Shown piece by piece: positions 25,200 to 33,180 of a stretch of DNA of 34,288 bases. The first letter of the stretch is position 1. Each line of letters opens with the position of its first letter. Source of the stretch: Rhodobacteraceae bacterium CG17_big_fil_post_rev_8_21_14_2_50_65_11. GTDB taxonomy: Bacteria > Pseudomonadota > Alphaproteobacteria > Rhodobacterales > Rhodobacteraceae. The notes below the pieces were generated by a model, which worked only from the letters and a program-made list of their open reading frames with translations, was not told where the DNA came from and did not search any database. A program made the translations under genes and the position numbers. The stretch spans positions 17,350 to 51,637 of the forward strand of contig PFEX01000168.1 in NCBI GenBank assembly GCA_002783145.1, read 5' to 3'.

Positions 25200-26350
25200 G
25201 GCTGAAGGCCGACTGGCTGAACCATCCCGGCACGCAGATGCTCTGCACCGCGTTGCAGGCGGCGGGGTTCCACGCGCTGTTCGTCGGCGGATGTGTCCGC
25301 AACGGGCTGCTTGGACTGCCGACGGATGATATCGACCTTTCCACCGATGCGCGCCCCGACCGGGTGATCCGGATCGCCGAGGCGGCGGGGTTGAAGGCGG
25401 TTCCCACCGGCATCGAGCATGGCACCGTGACCGTGGTGGCCGACGGGCTGGCGCACGAGGTGACGACCTTTCGCCGCGACGTGGAAACCGATGGCCGCCG
25501 CGCGGTGATCGCCTTTGCCGACAAGGTGGAGGAGGACGCGGCGCGGCGCGATTTCACCATGAACGCGATTTATGCCGATGCGGGCGGCCGGGTGATCGAC
25601 CCGCTCGGACACGGGGTAACGGATCTGCGCGCCGGGCGACTGCGCTTCATCGGTGACCCGCATGACCGCATCCGCGAGGATTACCTGCGCATCCTGCGCT
25701 TTTTCCGGTTCCATGCGCTCTACGGCGACGCCGAGGCGGGCCTCGACGCGGATGGCCTTGCTGCCTGCGCCGAGATGGCGGATGGCATCGACCGGCTGTC
25801 GCGCGAACGTATCGGCCACGAAATGCGCAAGCTGTTGCGCGCGCCGGATCCCGCCCCCGCCACCGCCGCCATGGCGCAGGCGGGTGTGCTGCGCCTCGCC
25901 CTGCCCGGCGCCGACCCCGCGCCGTTGCCATTGCTGATCCATGCCGAGGCCGATCTTGGCGTTACGCCCGATCCTTGCCGCCGCCTTGCCGCAATCGGCG
26001 GCACAGACCCGGCCGAGGCGCTGCGCCTGTCGCGCGCCGATGCGCGCCGCGTCGCCCTGCTGCGCGACGCCGCCGCCTCGACCATGGCCGCTGGAGAGCT
26101 TGGCTACCGCGAGGGCTTTGCGGCCGCGCGCGATGTGCTGCTGCTCCGCGTGGCGCTGTTGCAACAACCTCTGACCAGGTCCGACCTTGAGGCCGCGCTC
26201 GCCGCCGACGGGCTGCGCCTGCCGGTGAAACCCGGAGATCTCATGCAGATCGGCCTGTCTGGCCCCGCCCTTGGCAATCGCCTGCGGGAAATCGAGCGGC
26301 GCTGGATCACCTCGGGCTTCAGTCTGACCCGCGCCGAGTTGCTGGCTTGA
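25196..26350 (+). CDS. cca: CCA tRNA nucleotidyltransferase / polyA polymerase family
   Basis: A class II tRNA nucleotidyltransferase-type protein, 384 residues, which adds or repairs the CCA end of tRNAs. The nucleotidyltransferase core is intact: GG at 31-32 in FVGGCVRNGLLG, the metal-binding Asp45 and Asp47 in PTDDIDLST, and RRDFTMNAIY at 117-126. The segment DRIREDYLRILRFFRFHALYG then leads into the helical RNA-binding part. A polyA polymerase role cannot be ruled out from sequence alone. The start at 25196 overlaps the Nudix stop (ATGA). Confidence 0.93.
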   Translation: MRLKADWLNHPGTQMLCTALQAAGFHALFVGGCVRNGLLGLPTDDIDLSTDARPDRVIRIAEAAGLKAVPTGIEHGTVTVVADGLAHEVTTFRRDVETDGRRAVIAFADKVEEDAARRDFTMNAIYADAGGRVIDPLGHGVTDLRAGRLRFIGDPHDRIREDYLRILRFFRFHALYGDAEAGLDADGLAACAEMADGIDRLSRERIGHEMRKLLRAPDPAPATAAMAQAGVLRLALPGADPAPLPLLIHAEADLGVTPDPCRRLAAIGGTDPAEALRLSRADARRVALLRDAAASTMAAGELGYREGFAAARDVLLLRVALLQQPLTRSDLEAALAADGLRLPVKPGDLMQIGLSGPALGNRLREIERRWITSGFSLTRAELLA

Positions 26351-26403
26351 CACACCGCGCCCCCTGACATCCTGTCGGCGGACGCCAGAAACCGGATGCC
26401 CCC

Positions 26404-26982
26404 TTGGACCCGCTTCACGCCTTCGTCTTCGTCGGGCTGTTCTCGCCCGGTCCGAACGTGATCCTGCTGACCGCCTCGGGCGCGCGCTTCGGCTTTCGCG
26501 CAACGCTGCCGCACGTGTTCGGCGTCGCCCTTGGCGTTGGCGTGATCGCGGCGTTGGTCGGGCTTGGCATCGGCGCGCTGCTGCTGGCGCGTCCGGGGCT
26601 GGCGCTGGGGCTGAACCTGATCGCGGCGGGCTGGATCCTGTGGATGGCTTACGCCCTTGTCCGCAACAAGGAGATGTCCACCGGACGCGCGGGCGAACGG
26701 CCCTTCACGCTCTGGCAAGCGGTGCTCTTTCAATGGGTAAACCCCAAGATCTGGGCCGTCGCCATGGCCGCCGCAGCAGGCTACGGCCTCGGCCTTCCCC
26801 CACCGGCCGAGGCGTGGCGCCTCGCCACCGCCTTTTCCGGCATCAATCTTTTCGTCTGCCTGTTCTGGAGCTTCGCAGGCTCCCTGCTGGCCCTGCTGCT
26901 GACCACACCGCGTGCATGGGCAACATTCCGGTTGTGCATGGGCGCAGCCCTTGCCGCCTCCGCGCTGATGGTCTTCTGGTAA
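26404..26982 (+). CDS. LysE family amino-acid exporter
   Basis: A 192-residue LysE/RhtB-type translocator with about six membrane helices. The family hallmark is near the N-terminus: GLFSPGPNVILLTASGARFGFRATLPHVFGVALG. The middle contains WQAVLFQWVNPKIWAVAMAAAAGY, also typical. Members export amino acids or related compounds; the substrate here is unknown. The only in-frame start is TTG 26404 with a weak ribosome site, while a nearby ATG at 26396 is out of frame by one base in a C run. It follows the CCA gene by 53 bases. Confidence 0.87.
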   Translation: MDPLHAFVFVGLFSPGPNVILLTASGARFGFRATLPHVFGVALGVGVIAALVGLGIGALLLARPGLALGLNLIAAGWILWMAYALVRNKEMSTGRAGERPFTLWQAVLFQWVNPKIWAVAMAAAAGYGLGLPPPAEAWRLATAFSGINLFVCLFWSFAGSLLALLLTTPRAWATFRLCMGAALAASALMVFW

Positions 26983-27030
26983 CGCGCGGGCTATATCTGC
27001 GGCAAAAGGCCCCTACCCCCGGCGCGGTGC

Positions 27031-28875
27031 ATGTTTCGGTTCTTCGAAAACCTTGTCGATCCCTTCACGGACTATCCCGAAACGGACAGCCCGCCGGCGG
27101 GGCTGTTTGGCTTCCTGTGGGACTATTCGCAGCCCTTCAAGCGGGTCTTTCTTTATACCGCGTTGATGTCGGTCGTGGTGGCGACGGTGGAGATCTGGCT
27201 GATCCACTACATGGGTCGGCTGGTCGACCTTCTTTCGGGGGCGGAGCCGGCGCAGATGATGTCCGATCACGGGCTGGAACTTCTGGCCGTCGCGGTGTTC
27301 ATCCTGCTGATCCGGCCGATGATCCAGTGGCTCGACGTGGCGCTTCTGAACAACGGGATCATCGTCAATTTCGGCACGCTGATCCGCTGGCGCGCGCATC
27401 GCCACGTGCTGCGCCAGTCGGTTGGCTGGTTCGAGAACGATTTCGCCGGCCGGCTGGCAAACCGCATCATGCAGACGCCCCCCGCCGCCGGCGACGCGAT
27501 CTTTCAGGTCTTCGACGCGATCACCTATTCGCTCGCCTACCTTATCGGCGCGGCGCTGTTGCTCTGGGGCTCCGATATCCGGCTGGTGCTGCCGCTGCTG
27601 GTGTGGTTCGCGCTTTACGCGGCTCTGGTGCGCTGGACGATGAAACGGGTCGGCCCGGCGTCGAAGGCCAGTTCCGACGCGCGCTCGATGACCACGGGGC
27701 GGGTGGTGGACAGCTATTCCAACATCCATTCCGTCAAGCTCTTCGCGCATCACGACCGGGAAATCGACTATGCCCGCGAAGCGATCGAGCATACCCGGCG
27801 CACCTTTGCCGCCGAGATGCGCATCTACACCCTGATGGACGTGATGCTGACGCTGCTCAACGGACTTCTGATCGTCGCGGTGGTGGGCTGGGCGATCTGG
27901 CTCTGGGTGCAGGGGCTGGCCTCGGTGGGCGTGGTGGCGGCGGCGACCGCGCTGACCCTGCGCCTGAACGCCATGACCGGTTGGATCATGTGGGCGCTAT
28001 CCACCTTCTTCCGTTCGCTCGGCGTGGTGTCGGAGGGGATGGAGACCATCGCCCAACCGATCGACCTGCGCGACGCGCCGGGCGCGATGGCGTTGCAGTT
28101 CGAGCGCGGCGAGATCCGGGTTGAGCATGTCAGCCACCATTACGGGCGTGGCAGCGGCGGATTGCAGAACGTGAGCCTGACGATCCGGCCGGGCGAAAAG
28201 GTCGGGGTGATCGGCCGCTCCGGCGCCGGCAAATCGACCTTGGTGAAGCTGCTCCTGCGCTTCTACGACCCCGAACAGGGCCGCATCCTGATCGACGGGC
28301 AGGATATCGCCCGCGTCACGCAGGACAGCCTGCGCCGCCAGATCGGCATGGTGCAGCAGGACAGTTCGCTGCTGCACCGTTCAGTCCGCGACAACATCCT
28401 CTACGGCCGTCCCAATGCGACGGAGGACGAGATGATCGCCGCAGCCAAGCGCGCCGAGGCGCATGATTTCATCCTCGACCTGACCGACCCGCAGGGCCGC
28501 ACCGGCTATGACGCGCATGTCGGCGAACGCGGCGTGAAACTGTCGGGCGGGCAGCGGCAGCGCATCACCATCGCCCGCGTGATCCTCAAGGACGCGCCCA
28601 TCCTGGTGCTGGACGAGGCAACGAGCGCCCTCGATTCGGAGGTGGAATCGCTGATCCAGTCCACGCTTTACGGGGTGATGGAGGGCAAGACCGTGATCGC
28701 CATCGCGCACCGGCTGTCCACCATCGCGCATATGGACCGGATCATCGTGCTCGATGACGGGCGCGTCGCCGAGGAGGGGACACACGAGGCGCTGCTTGCC
28801 CGCGGCGGGCTTTACGCCGGGTTCTGGGCGCGGCAGTCGGGCGGCTTCATCGGCACCGACGAGGCCGCCGAATGA
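27031..28875 (+). CDS. ABC exporter half-transporter (permease-ATPase fusion), subunit 1
   Basis: A 614-residue half-transporter with six membrane helices (about residues 35-340) followed by an ATPase domain. Motifs are Walker A GRSGAGKS at 395-402, Q-loop Gln443, signature LSGGQ at 504-508, Walker B ILVLDE at 524-529 and H-loop His560, all consensus. It belongs to the MsbA/ATM1-like exporter class; the substrate may be a lipid, peptide or drug. The downstream gene overlaps by four bases (ATGA) and codes a similar half, so a heterodimer is likely. The ATG at 27031 lies after GGCGCGGTGC with no strong ribosome site. Confidence 0.93.
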   Translation: MFRFFENLVDPFTDYPETDSPPAGLFGFLWDYSQPFKRVFLYTALMSVVVATVEIWLIHYMGRLVDLLSGAEPAQMMSDHGLELLAVAVFILLIRPMIQWLDVALLNNGIIVNFGTLIRWRAHRHVLRQSVGWFENDFAGRLANRIMQTPPAAGDAIFQVFDAITYSLAYLIGAALLLWGSDIRLVLPLLVWFALYAALVRWTMKRVGPASKASSDARSMTTGRVVDSYSNIHSVKLFAHHDREIDYAREAIEHTRRTFAAEMRIYTLMDVMLTLLNGLLIVAVVGWAIWLWVQGLASVGVVAAATALTLRLNAMTGWIMWALSTFFRSLGVVSEGMETIAQPIDLRDAPGAMALQFERGEIRVEHVSHHYGRGSGGLQNVSLTIRPGEKVGVIGRSGAGKSTLVKLLLRFYDPEQGRILIDGQDIARVTQDSLRRQIGMVQQDSSLLHRSVRDNILYGRPNATEDEMIAAAKRAEAHDFILDLTDPQGRTGYDAHVGERGVKLSGGQRQRITIARVILKDAPILVLDEATSALDSEVESLIQSTLYGVMEGKTVIAIAHRLSTIAHMDRIIVLDDGRVAEEGTHEALLARGGLYAGFWARQSGGFIGTDEAAE

Positions 28876-30710
28876 TGCACTGGCTCGCCAACCTGATCGA
28901 CGCCTTCCGCCCGGCGGACGGCCCGCCGCCCAACCGGCTTGTGGCCTTCTTCCACTGGTGCCTGACAGGGGCGTGGCCGGTGCTGACGCTGGCCGCGCTC
29001 GTCTCCGGTATCGCCGGCGGGCTTGAGGTGGTCTCGGCCCTCGTCCTCGGCCTCGTCATCGACGCGGCGACGGCAACCGACCCCTCCACGATGCTGCAAG
29101 ACAACTGGCCGCTCCTTCTTACCGGGGCGGCGTTCTTCCTGCTGGCCCGGCCGCTGGCCTTCGCCGCCTCATCTGCCGCCAGCACGCTGGTAGTGGCGCC
29201 GGGGGTGAACGTGCTTGTGCTGCAACGGCTGAACCGCCATACGCTGGGCCAGTCCGTCACCTTCTTCGACGACGATTTTGCGGGCCGCATCGCGCAGAAG
29301 CAGATGCAGACGGCAACCGCGATCACCAACGTGGTGACGGAATTCGTCAACGTGGTGGCCTTCGCGCTCGCGTCGCTCGTCGGCTCCCTGCTGCTGCTGA
29401 TCACCATCGACGGGCGCATGGCGGTGGCCCTTTTCATCTGGCTGATCGGCTATTTCGCCACCATCCGCTGGTTCCTGCCGCGGGTGCGCGCCCTGTCCAA
29501 GGACCGCGCCGCCGCCCGCGCCGTCGTCTCGGGGCGGGTCGTGGACACGATCACCAATATCAAGACGGTCAAACTTTTCGCGCATCACGCGTTCGAGGAT
29601 CGTTCGGCCCTGTCGGCGATGGAACATTACCGCCAGAAGGCGATCGGCTTCGGCGTGATCTCGGCGGGGTTCCGGCTGTCGCTGATGACGGTTGCGGGCG
29701 CCCTGCCGGTGATCCTGATCGGCGGCACCGTCTGGCTCTGGACGCAAGGGGGGGCCAGCCCCGGCGACATCGCGGCCACCGGCGCCGTCTCGATCCGAAT
29801 CGCGCAGATGACCGGCTGGGTCAGCTTCGTGCTGATGACCATCTATTCCAACCTCGGCGAGGTGGAGGACGGCATGATCACCCTGTCGCCCGCGCATGGG
29901 CTGACCGATCGCGACGATGCGCGGGACATCGCCCGCGCGCGCGGGGACATCCGGTTCGAAGGTGTCGGCTTCGCCTATGGCCGCGAGGAGGGCGGCGTCA
30001 CCGGCCTGACGCTCGACGTGCAGCCGGGCGAAAAGCTGGGCATCGTCGGCGCGTCGGGCGCGGGCAAATCCACCCTCGTTGCCCTCCTGTTGCGGCTTTA
30101 CGACGCCGAGGCGGGGCGCGTGCTGCTCGATGGCCACGACCTGCGCAACCTGACGCAGGAAAGCCTGCGCCGCCAGATCGCGATGGTCACGCAGGAAACC
30201 GCGATGTTCAACCGCTCGGCCCGCGACAACATCCGCTATGGCCGCCCCGACGCCAGTGAGGAGGAGGTGATCGCCGCGGCCCGGCGCGCCGAGGCGCATG
30301 ACTTCATCCTCGGGCTTAAGGATCACATGGGCCGCACCGGCTACGACGCCTATCTGGGCGAACGCGGCGTGAAACTCTCGGGCGGGCAGCGGCAGCGCAT
30401 CGCGCTGGCCCGCGCCTTCCTCAAGGACGCCCCGATCCTCGTGCTGGACGAGGCGACGAGCGCGCTCGACTCGGAGGTCGAGGCCGCCATCCAGGACACG
30501 CTGGACGAGGTGATGAAAGGCAAGACCGTGATCGCCATCGCGCACCGCCTGTCCACGCTGGCGCAGATGGACAGGATCGTCGTGCTCGACGCCGGCAGGG
30601 TCGTCGAGGACGGGACGCACGCCGCGCTGCTTGATGCGGGCGGGCTTTATGCGCGCTACTGGAACCGGCAATCGGGCGGTTTCATCGGCACCGGGGTGGC
30701 CGCGGAATGA
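28872..30710 (+). CDS. ABC exporter half-transporter (permease-ATPase fusion), subunit 2
   Basis: A 612-residue companion of the preceding gene: membrane part (about 30-330) and ATPase with Walker A GASGAGKS at 393-400, Gln441, signature LSGGQ at 502-506, Walker B ILVLDE at 522-527 and His558. The ATPase halves of the two proteins share long near-identical stretches (for example GVKLSGGQRQRI), so they arose by tandem duplication. Unlike many heterodimeric exporters, both halves keep consensus catalytic residues, including the glutamate after Walker B. Start overlaps the previous stop (ATGA). Substrate unknown. Confidence 0.93.
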   Translation: MMHWLANLIDAFRPADGPPPNRLVAFFHWCLTGAWPVLTLAALVSGIAGGLEVVSALVLGLVIDAATATDPSTMLQDNWPLLLTGAAFFLLARPLAFAASSAASTLVVAPGVNVLVLQRLNRHTLGQSVTFFDDDFAGRIAQKQMQTATAITNVVTEFVNVVAFALASLVGSLLLLITIDGRMAVALFIWLIGYFATIRWFLPRVRALSKDRAAARAVVSGRVVDTITNIKTVKLFAHHAFEDRSALSAMEHYRQKAIGFGVISAGFRLSLMTVAGALPVILIGGTVWLWTQGGASPGDIAATGAVSIRIAQMTGWVSFVLMTIYSNLGEVEDGMITLSPAHGLTDRDDARDIARARGDIRFEGVGFAYGREEGGVTGLTLDVQPGEKLGIVGASGAGKSTLVALLLRLYDAEAGRVLLDGHDLRNLTQESLRRQIAMVTQETAMFNRSARDNIRYGRPDASEEEVIAAARRAEAHDFILGLKDHMGRTGYDAYLGERGVKLSGGQRQRIALARAFLKDAPILVLDEATSALDSEVEAAIQDTLDEVMKGKTVIAIAHRLSTLAQMDRIVVLDAGRVVEDGTHAALLDAGGLYARYWNRQSGGFIGTGVAAE

Positions 30711-30720
30711 AACGGCGCGC

Positions 30721-30858
30721 ATGGACCTTGAAACCGTCAGTTCAGAGGATTTCGGCCGCAGCCTGACCGGCACCGGCGTCAACCTGCTGACCCGCGACGT
30801 GCGCGGGCTGGCAGGGGTCCATGCGCAGGTCTTCGGCCCGGCAATCCGTAAAGCGTAA
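30721..30858 (+). pseudogene. Truncated VOC/glyoxalase-like gene remnant
   Basis: A 45-residue frame from ATG 30721 reads DLETVSSEDFGRSLTGTGVNLLTRDVRGLA and then VHAQVFG before ending at a stop in unrelated residues (PAIRKA). The first 38 residues match, as I recall, the N-terminus of a Rhodobacterales VOC-family (glyoxalase/bleomycin-resistance) protein, a family that normally continues for about 100 residues more. The metal-binding and catalytic parts are absent, and nothing downstream resumes the fold before the RNA methyltransferase gene at 30898. It is probably a decayed gene fragment, or a deletion junction. Confidence 0.5.
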
Positions 30859-30897
30859 CAGCTTCCCGCGCCGCGCGTTTGGCGTTATCTCCGCGTC

Positions 30898-32112
30898 ATG
30901 GAAATCACGATTCAAAGACTGGGCCACAAGGGCGACGGCATTGCCGAGGGGCCCATCCTCGCCCCCCTCACCCTGCCCGGCGAAACTGTCGCGGGCGAGG
31001 TTGCGGATGGAAGGATGGACGCGCCGCGCATCCTTACCCCCTCGCCCGACCGCGTCACAGCCCCGTGCCGCCATTTTCGCCAATGCGGCGGCTGCGCGCT
31101 GCAACATGCCTCGGACGATTTCGTCGCCCGCTGGAAACAACACGTCGTGGAAACCGCGCTCGCCGCGCAAGGGCTGACCACCGCGTTCCGCCCGCTTCAC
31201 ACCTCGCCACCGCACAGCCGCCGCCGCGCCACGCTGGCCGGGCGGCGCACGAAGAAGGGCGCGCTGATCGGCTTTCACGCCCGCCGCTCCGACACCATCG
31301 TGCAGATCACCGACTGCCACGTCCTGCATCCCGACCTGATGGCCCCGCTGCCCGCATTGGAGCAAATCACGCGCATGGGCGCATCGCGCAGCGCCACGCT
31401 GGCCTTCGCGCTCACCCGGTCCGAGGCCGGGGTCGACTGCGCCGTGACCGGCGGCAAACCGCCCGACGAAGCCTTGCGCCTCACCCTGCCGCGCTTCCGC
31501 GACCGCTTCGCACGCCTCACATGGGACGGCGAGACCGTGTTCACCGACGCGCCCCCGGTGCAAAGCTTCGGCCCCGCCACCGTTACCCCACCCGCCGGGG
31601 CATTCCTCCAGGCCACGCCCGATGGCGAAGCCGCGCTGCTGGCCGCCATGCAAGAGGCGACGGAGGGCGCGACACATATCGTCGATCTCTTCGCGGGCGT
31701 CGGCACCTTCGCCTTGCCGCAGGCCCAAACCGCCCCGGTCCACGCGGTGGAAGGCGCGCCGGAGATGCTGGCCGCGCTCGCCCACGGCGCACGTCATGCC
31801 AGTGGCCTCAAACCCGTCACGACAGAGGCGCGCGATCTCTTCCGCCGCCCCCTGACAGCCGAGGATCTTGCCCGCTTCGACGCCGCCGTGATCGACCCGC
31901 CCCGCGCCGGCGCCGCGGCGCAGGTGCGCGAACTGGCCGCCGCCGCGATCCCGCGCATCGGTTTCGTCTCCTGCAACCCGGTAACCTTCGCGCGCGACGC
32001 GAAAACGCTCACCGGTGCGGGCTACCGCCTCGACTGGGTGCAGGTCATCGACCAGTTCCGCTGGAGCCCCCATGTGGAGCTTGCGGCGCAATTCACCCGG
32101 CCTCATATCTGA
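30898..32112 (+). CDS. Class I SAM-dependent RNA (uracil-5)-methyltransferase, TrmA/RlmD family
   Basis: A 404-residue methyltransferase of the TrmA/RlmC/RlmD type. An N-terminal TRAM-like segment (ITIQRLGHKGDGIAEG) precedes a 4Fe-4S site with Cys57, Cys63, Cys66 and Cys140 (CRHFRQCGGC and ITDCHV). The SAM-binding VDLFAGVGTFALP and the catalytic cysteine in FVSCNP, near residue 362, are intact. It probably methylates uridine C5 in rRNA or tRNA; which one cannot be decided here. The ATG at 30898 lacks a strong ribosome site. The sodium channel gene follows at 26 bases. Confidence 0.9.
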   Translation: MEITIQRLGHKGDGIAEGPILAPLTLPGETVAGEVADGRMDAPRILTPSPDRVTAPCRHFRQCGGCALQHASDDFVARWKQHVVETALAAQGLTTAFRPLHTSPPHSRRRATLAGRRTKKGALIGFHARRSDTIVQITDCHVLHPDLMAPLPALEQITRMGASRSATLAFALTRSEAGVDCAVTGGKPPDEALRLTLPRFRDRFARLTWDGETVFTDAPPVQSFGPATVTPPAGAFLQATPDGEAALLAAMQEATEGATHIVDLFAGVGTFALPQAQTAPVHAVEGAPEMLAALAHGARHASGLKPVTTEARDLFRRPLTAEDLARFDAAVIDPPRAGAAAQVRELAAAAIPRIGFVSCNPVTFARDAKTLTGAGYRLDWVQVIDQFRWSPHVELAAQFTRPHI

Positions 32113-32137
32113 CCCCGGAACCCGAAGGACGACACGC

Positions 32138-32905
32138 ATGCGGCACTGGTTGCAAACCCGGCTGGAAACGGCGCTTGTGCGCAACACGATCATCGGGGTG
32201 ATCCTGTTCAACGCGGGTATCCTCGGGCTGGAAACCTCCGATTCTGCGATGGACCGCGCCGGCGCGCTGATCGTGGCGCTCGACGGCGTTTGCCTTGCGA
32301 TCTTCGTGGCCGAGCTTGCCGCCAAGCTCTTTGCCTATGGGTCGCGCTTCTTCCGCTCCGGCTGGAACATCTTCGACGCGCTCATCATCGGCATCGCGCT
32401 CATTCCCGGGGGACAAGGCTTTTCGGTGCTGCGCTCGCTGCGCATCCTGCGGGTGCTGCGGGTCATCTCGGTGGCCCCGCGCCTGCGCCGGGTGGTGGAG
32501 GGCTTCATCAGCGCCGTGCCCGGCATGGCAAGCGTGTTCCTGCTGATGGGGATCATCTTTTATATCGGCGCGGTGATGACAACGAAGCTCTTCGGCGATG
32601 CCTTCCCCGACTGGTTCGGCACCCTCGGCCGGTCGCTTTACACGCTCTTCCAGATCATGACGCTGGAAAGCTGGTCGATGGGCATCGTCCGCCCGGTGCT
32701 GGAGCTCTACCCCTACGCTTGGGCGTTCTTCGTGCCCTTCATCCTTGTCACCACCTTCGCGGTGGTGAACCTCGTCGTCGGCCTTATCGTGAATTCCATG
32801 CAGGACGCCCATTCCGAGGAAGAAACCGTCCAGACCAGCGCCTACCGCGACGAGGTGCTGGAACGGCTGAAGGCAATCGAGGCGCGGCTCGACGACAGCC
32901 GCTAG
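32138..32905 (+). CDS. Bacterial voltage-gated sodium channel (BacNav)
   Basis: A 255-residue single-domain ion channel, S1-S6. The S4 voltage sensor carries arginines every third residue (Arg99, 102, 105, 108 in LRSLRILRVLRVI). The selectivity filter TLESWS is at 175-180 with Glu177, and the whole stretch TLESWSMGIVRP is identical, as I recall, to that of Magnetococcus NavMs. The S6 helix VTTFAVVNLVVGLIVNSMQ leads into a C-terminal coiled coil (DEVLERLKAIEARL) that would hold the tetramer. Related channels are known from Silicibacter and Roseobacter. The ATG at 32138 follows GAAGGAC. Confidence 0.93.
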   Translation: MRHWLQTRLETALVRNTIIGVILFNAGILGLETSDSAMDRAGALIVALDGVCLAIFVAELAAKLFAYGSRFFRSGWNIFDALIIGIALIPGGQGFSVLRSLRILRVLRVISVAPRLRRVVEGFISAVPGMASVFLLMGIIFYIGAVMTTKLFGDAFPDWFGTLGRSLYTLFQIMTLESWSMGIVRPVLELYPYAWAFFVPFILVTTFAVVNLVVGLIVNSMQDAHSEEETVQTSAYRDEVLERLKAIEARLDDSR

Positions 32906-33180
32906 CCGCGCCTCGGTCCGGCTTTCATCTTGGCCAAGATACCTCCGCCTGAGGCATCCCCCCCCCGCGCCATCCCGCGCAATCCCGCGCAGGCGCCGCC
33001 CCGGCACACCGCCCAATCAGATATCCCGTGGCAACGCGGCCAGAGGAGGGCCCCGCAGGGGCTTGACGAGGGGCGCCCGCGGGTCGACGCGCGCCAGCGT
33101 GGCGAAACCCGTTTCAGGTACACAGGTGGTGCGCGCGGGGTATCGCCCGCTGTAGAGGGCCGCCCCGTTTCAGCGCCGCC
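32906..33180. other. Intergenic interval with a second TTGG-AAATAC-type element
   Basis: These 275 bases between the sodium channel gene and dxs (convergent) contain no gene. At 32926-32954 is a sequence starting CATCTTGGCCAAGATACCTCCG, with a 10-bp palindrome CTTGGCCAAG at 32929-32938; its opening resembles the element after yggT. A run of eight C follows. No clear T-tailed terminator was found for dxs. The rest shows nothing I can name. Confidence 0.5.

Noticed and set aside
26640-28124. Plus-strand frame of about 494 codons spanning LysE and the first ABC gene
   Set aside because: It crosses two genes with clear motifs in other frames and reads as arginine-rich noise.
30742-32325. Minus-strand frame of about 527 codons opposite the RNA methyltransferase gene
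   Set aside because: The plus-strand gene has Fe-S and SAM motifs; the opposite frame has no recognisable features.
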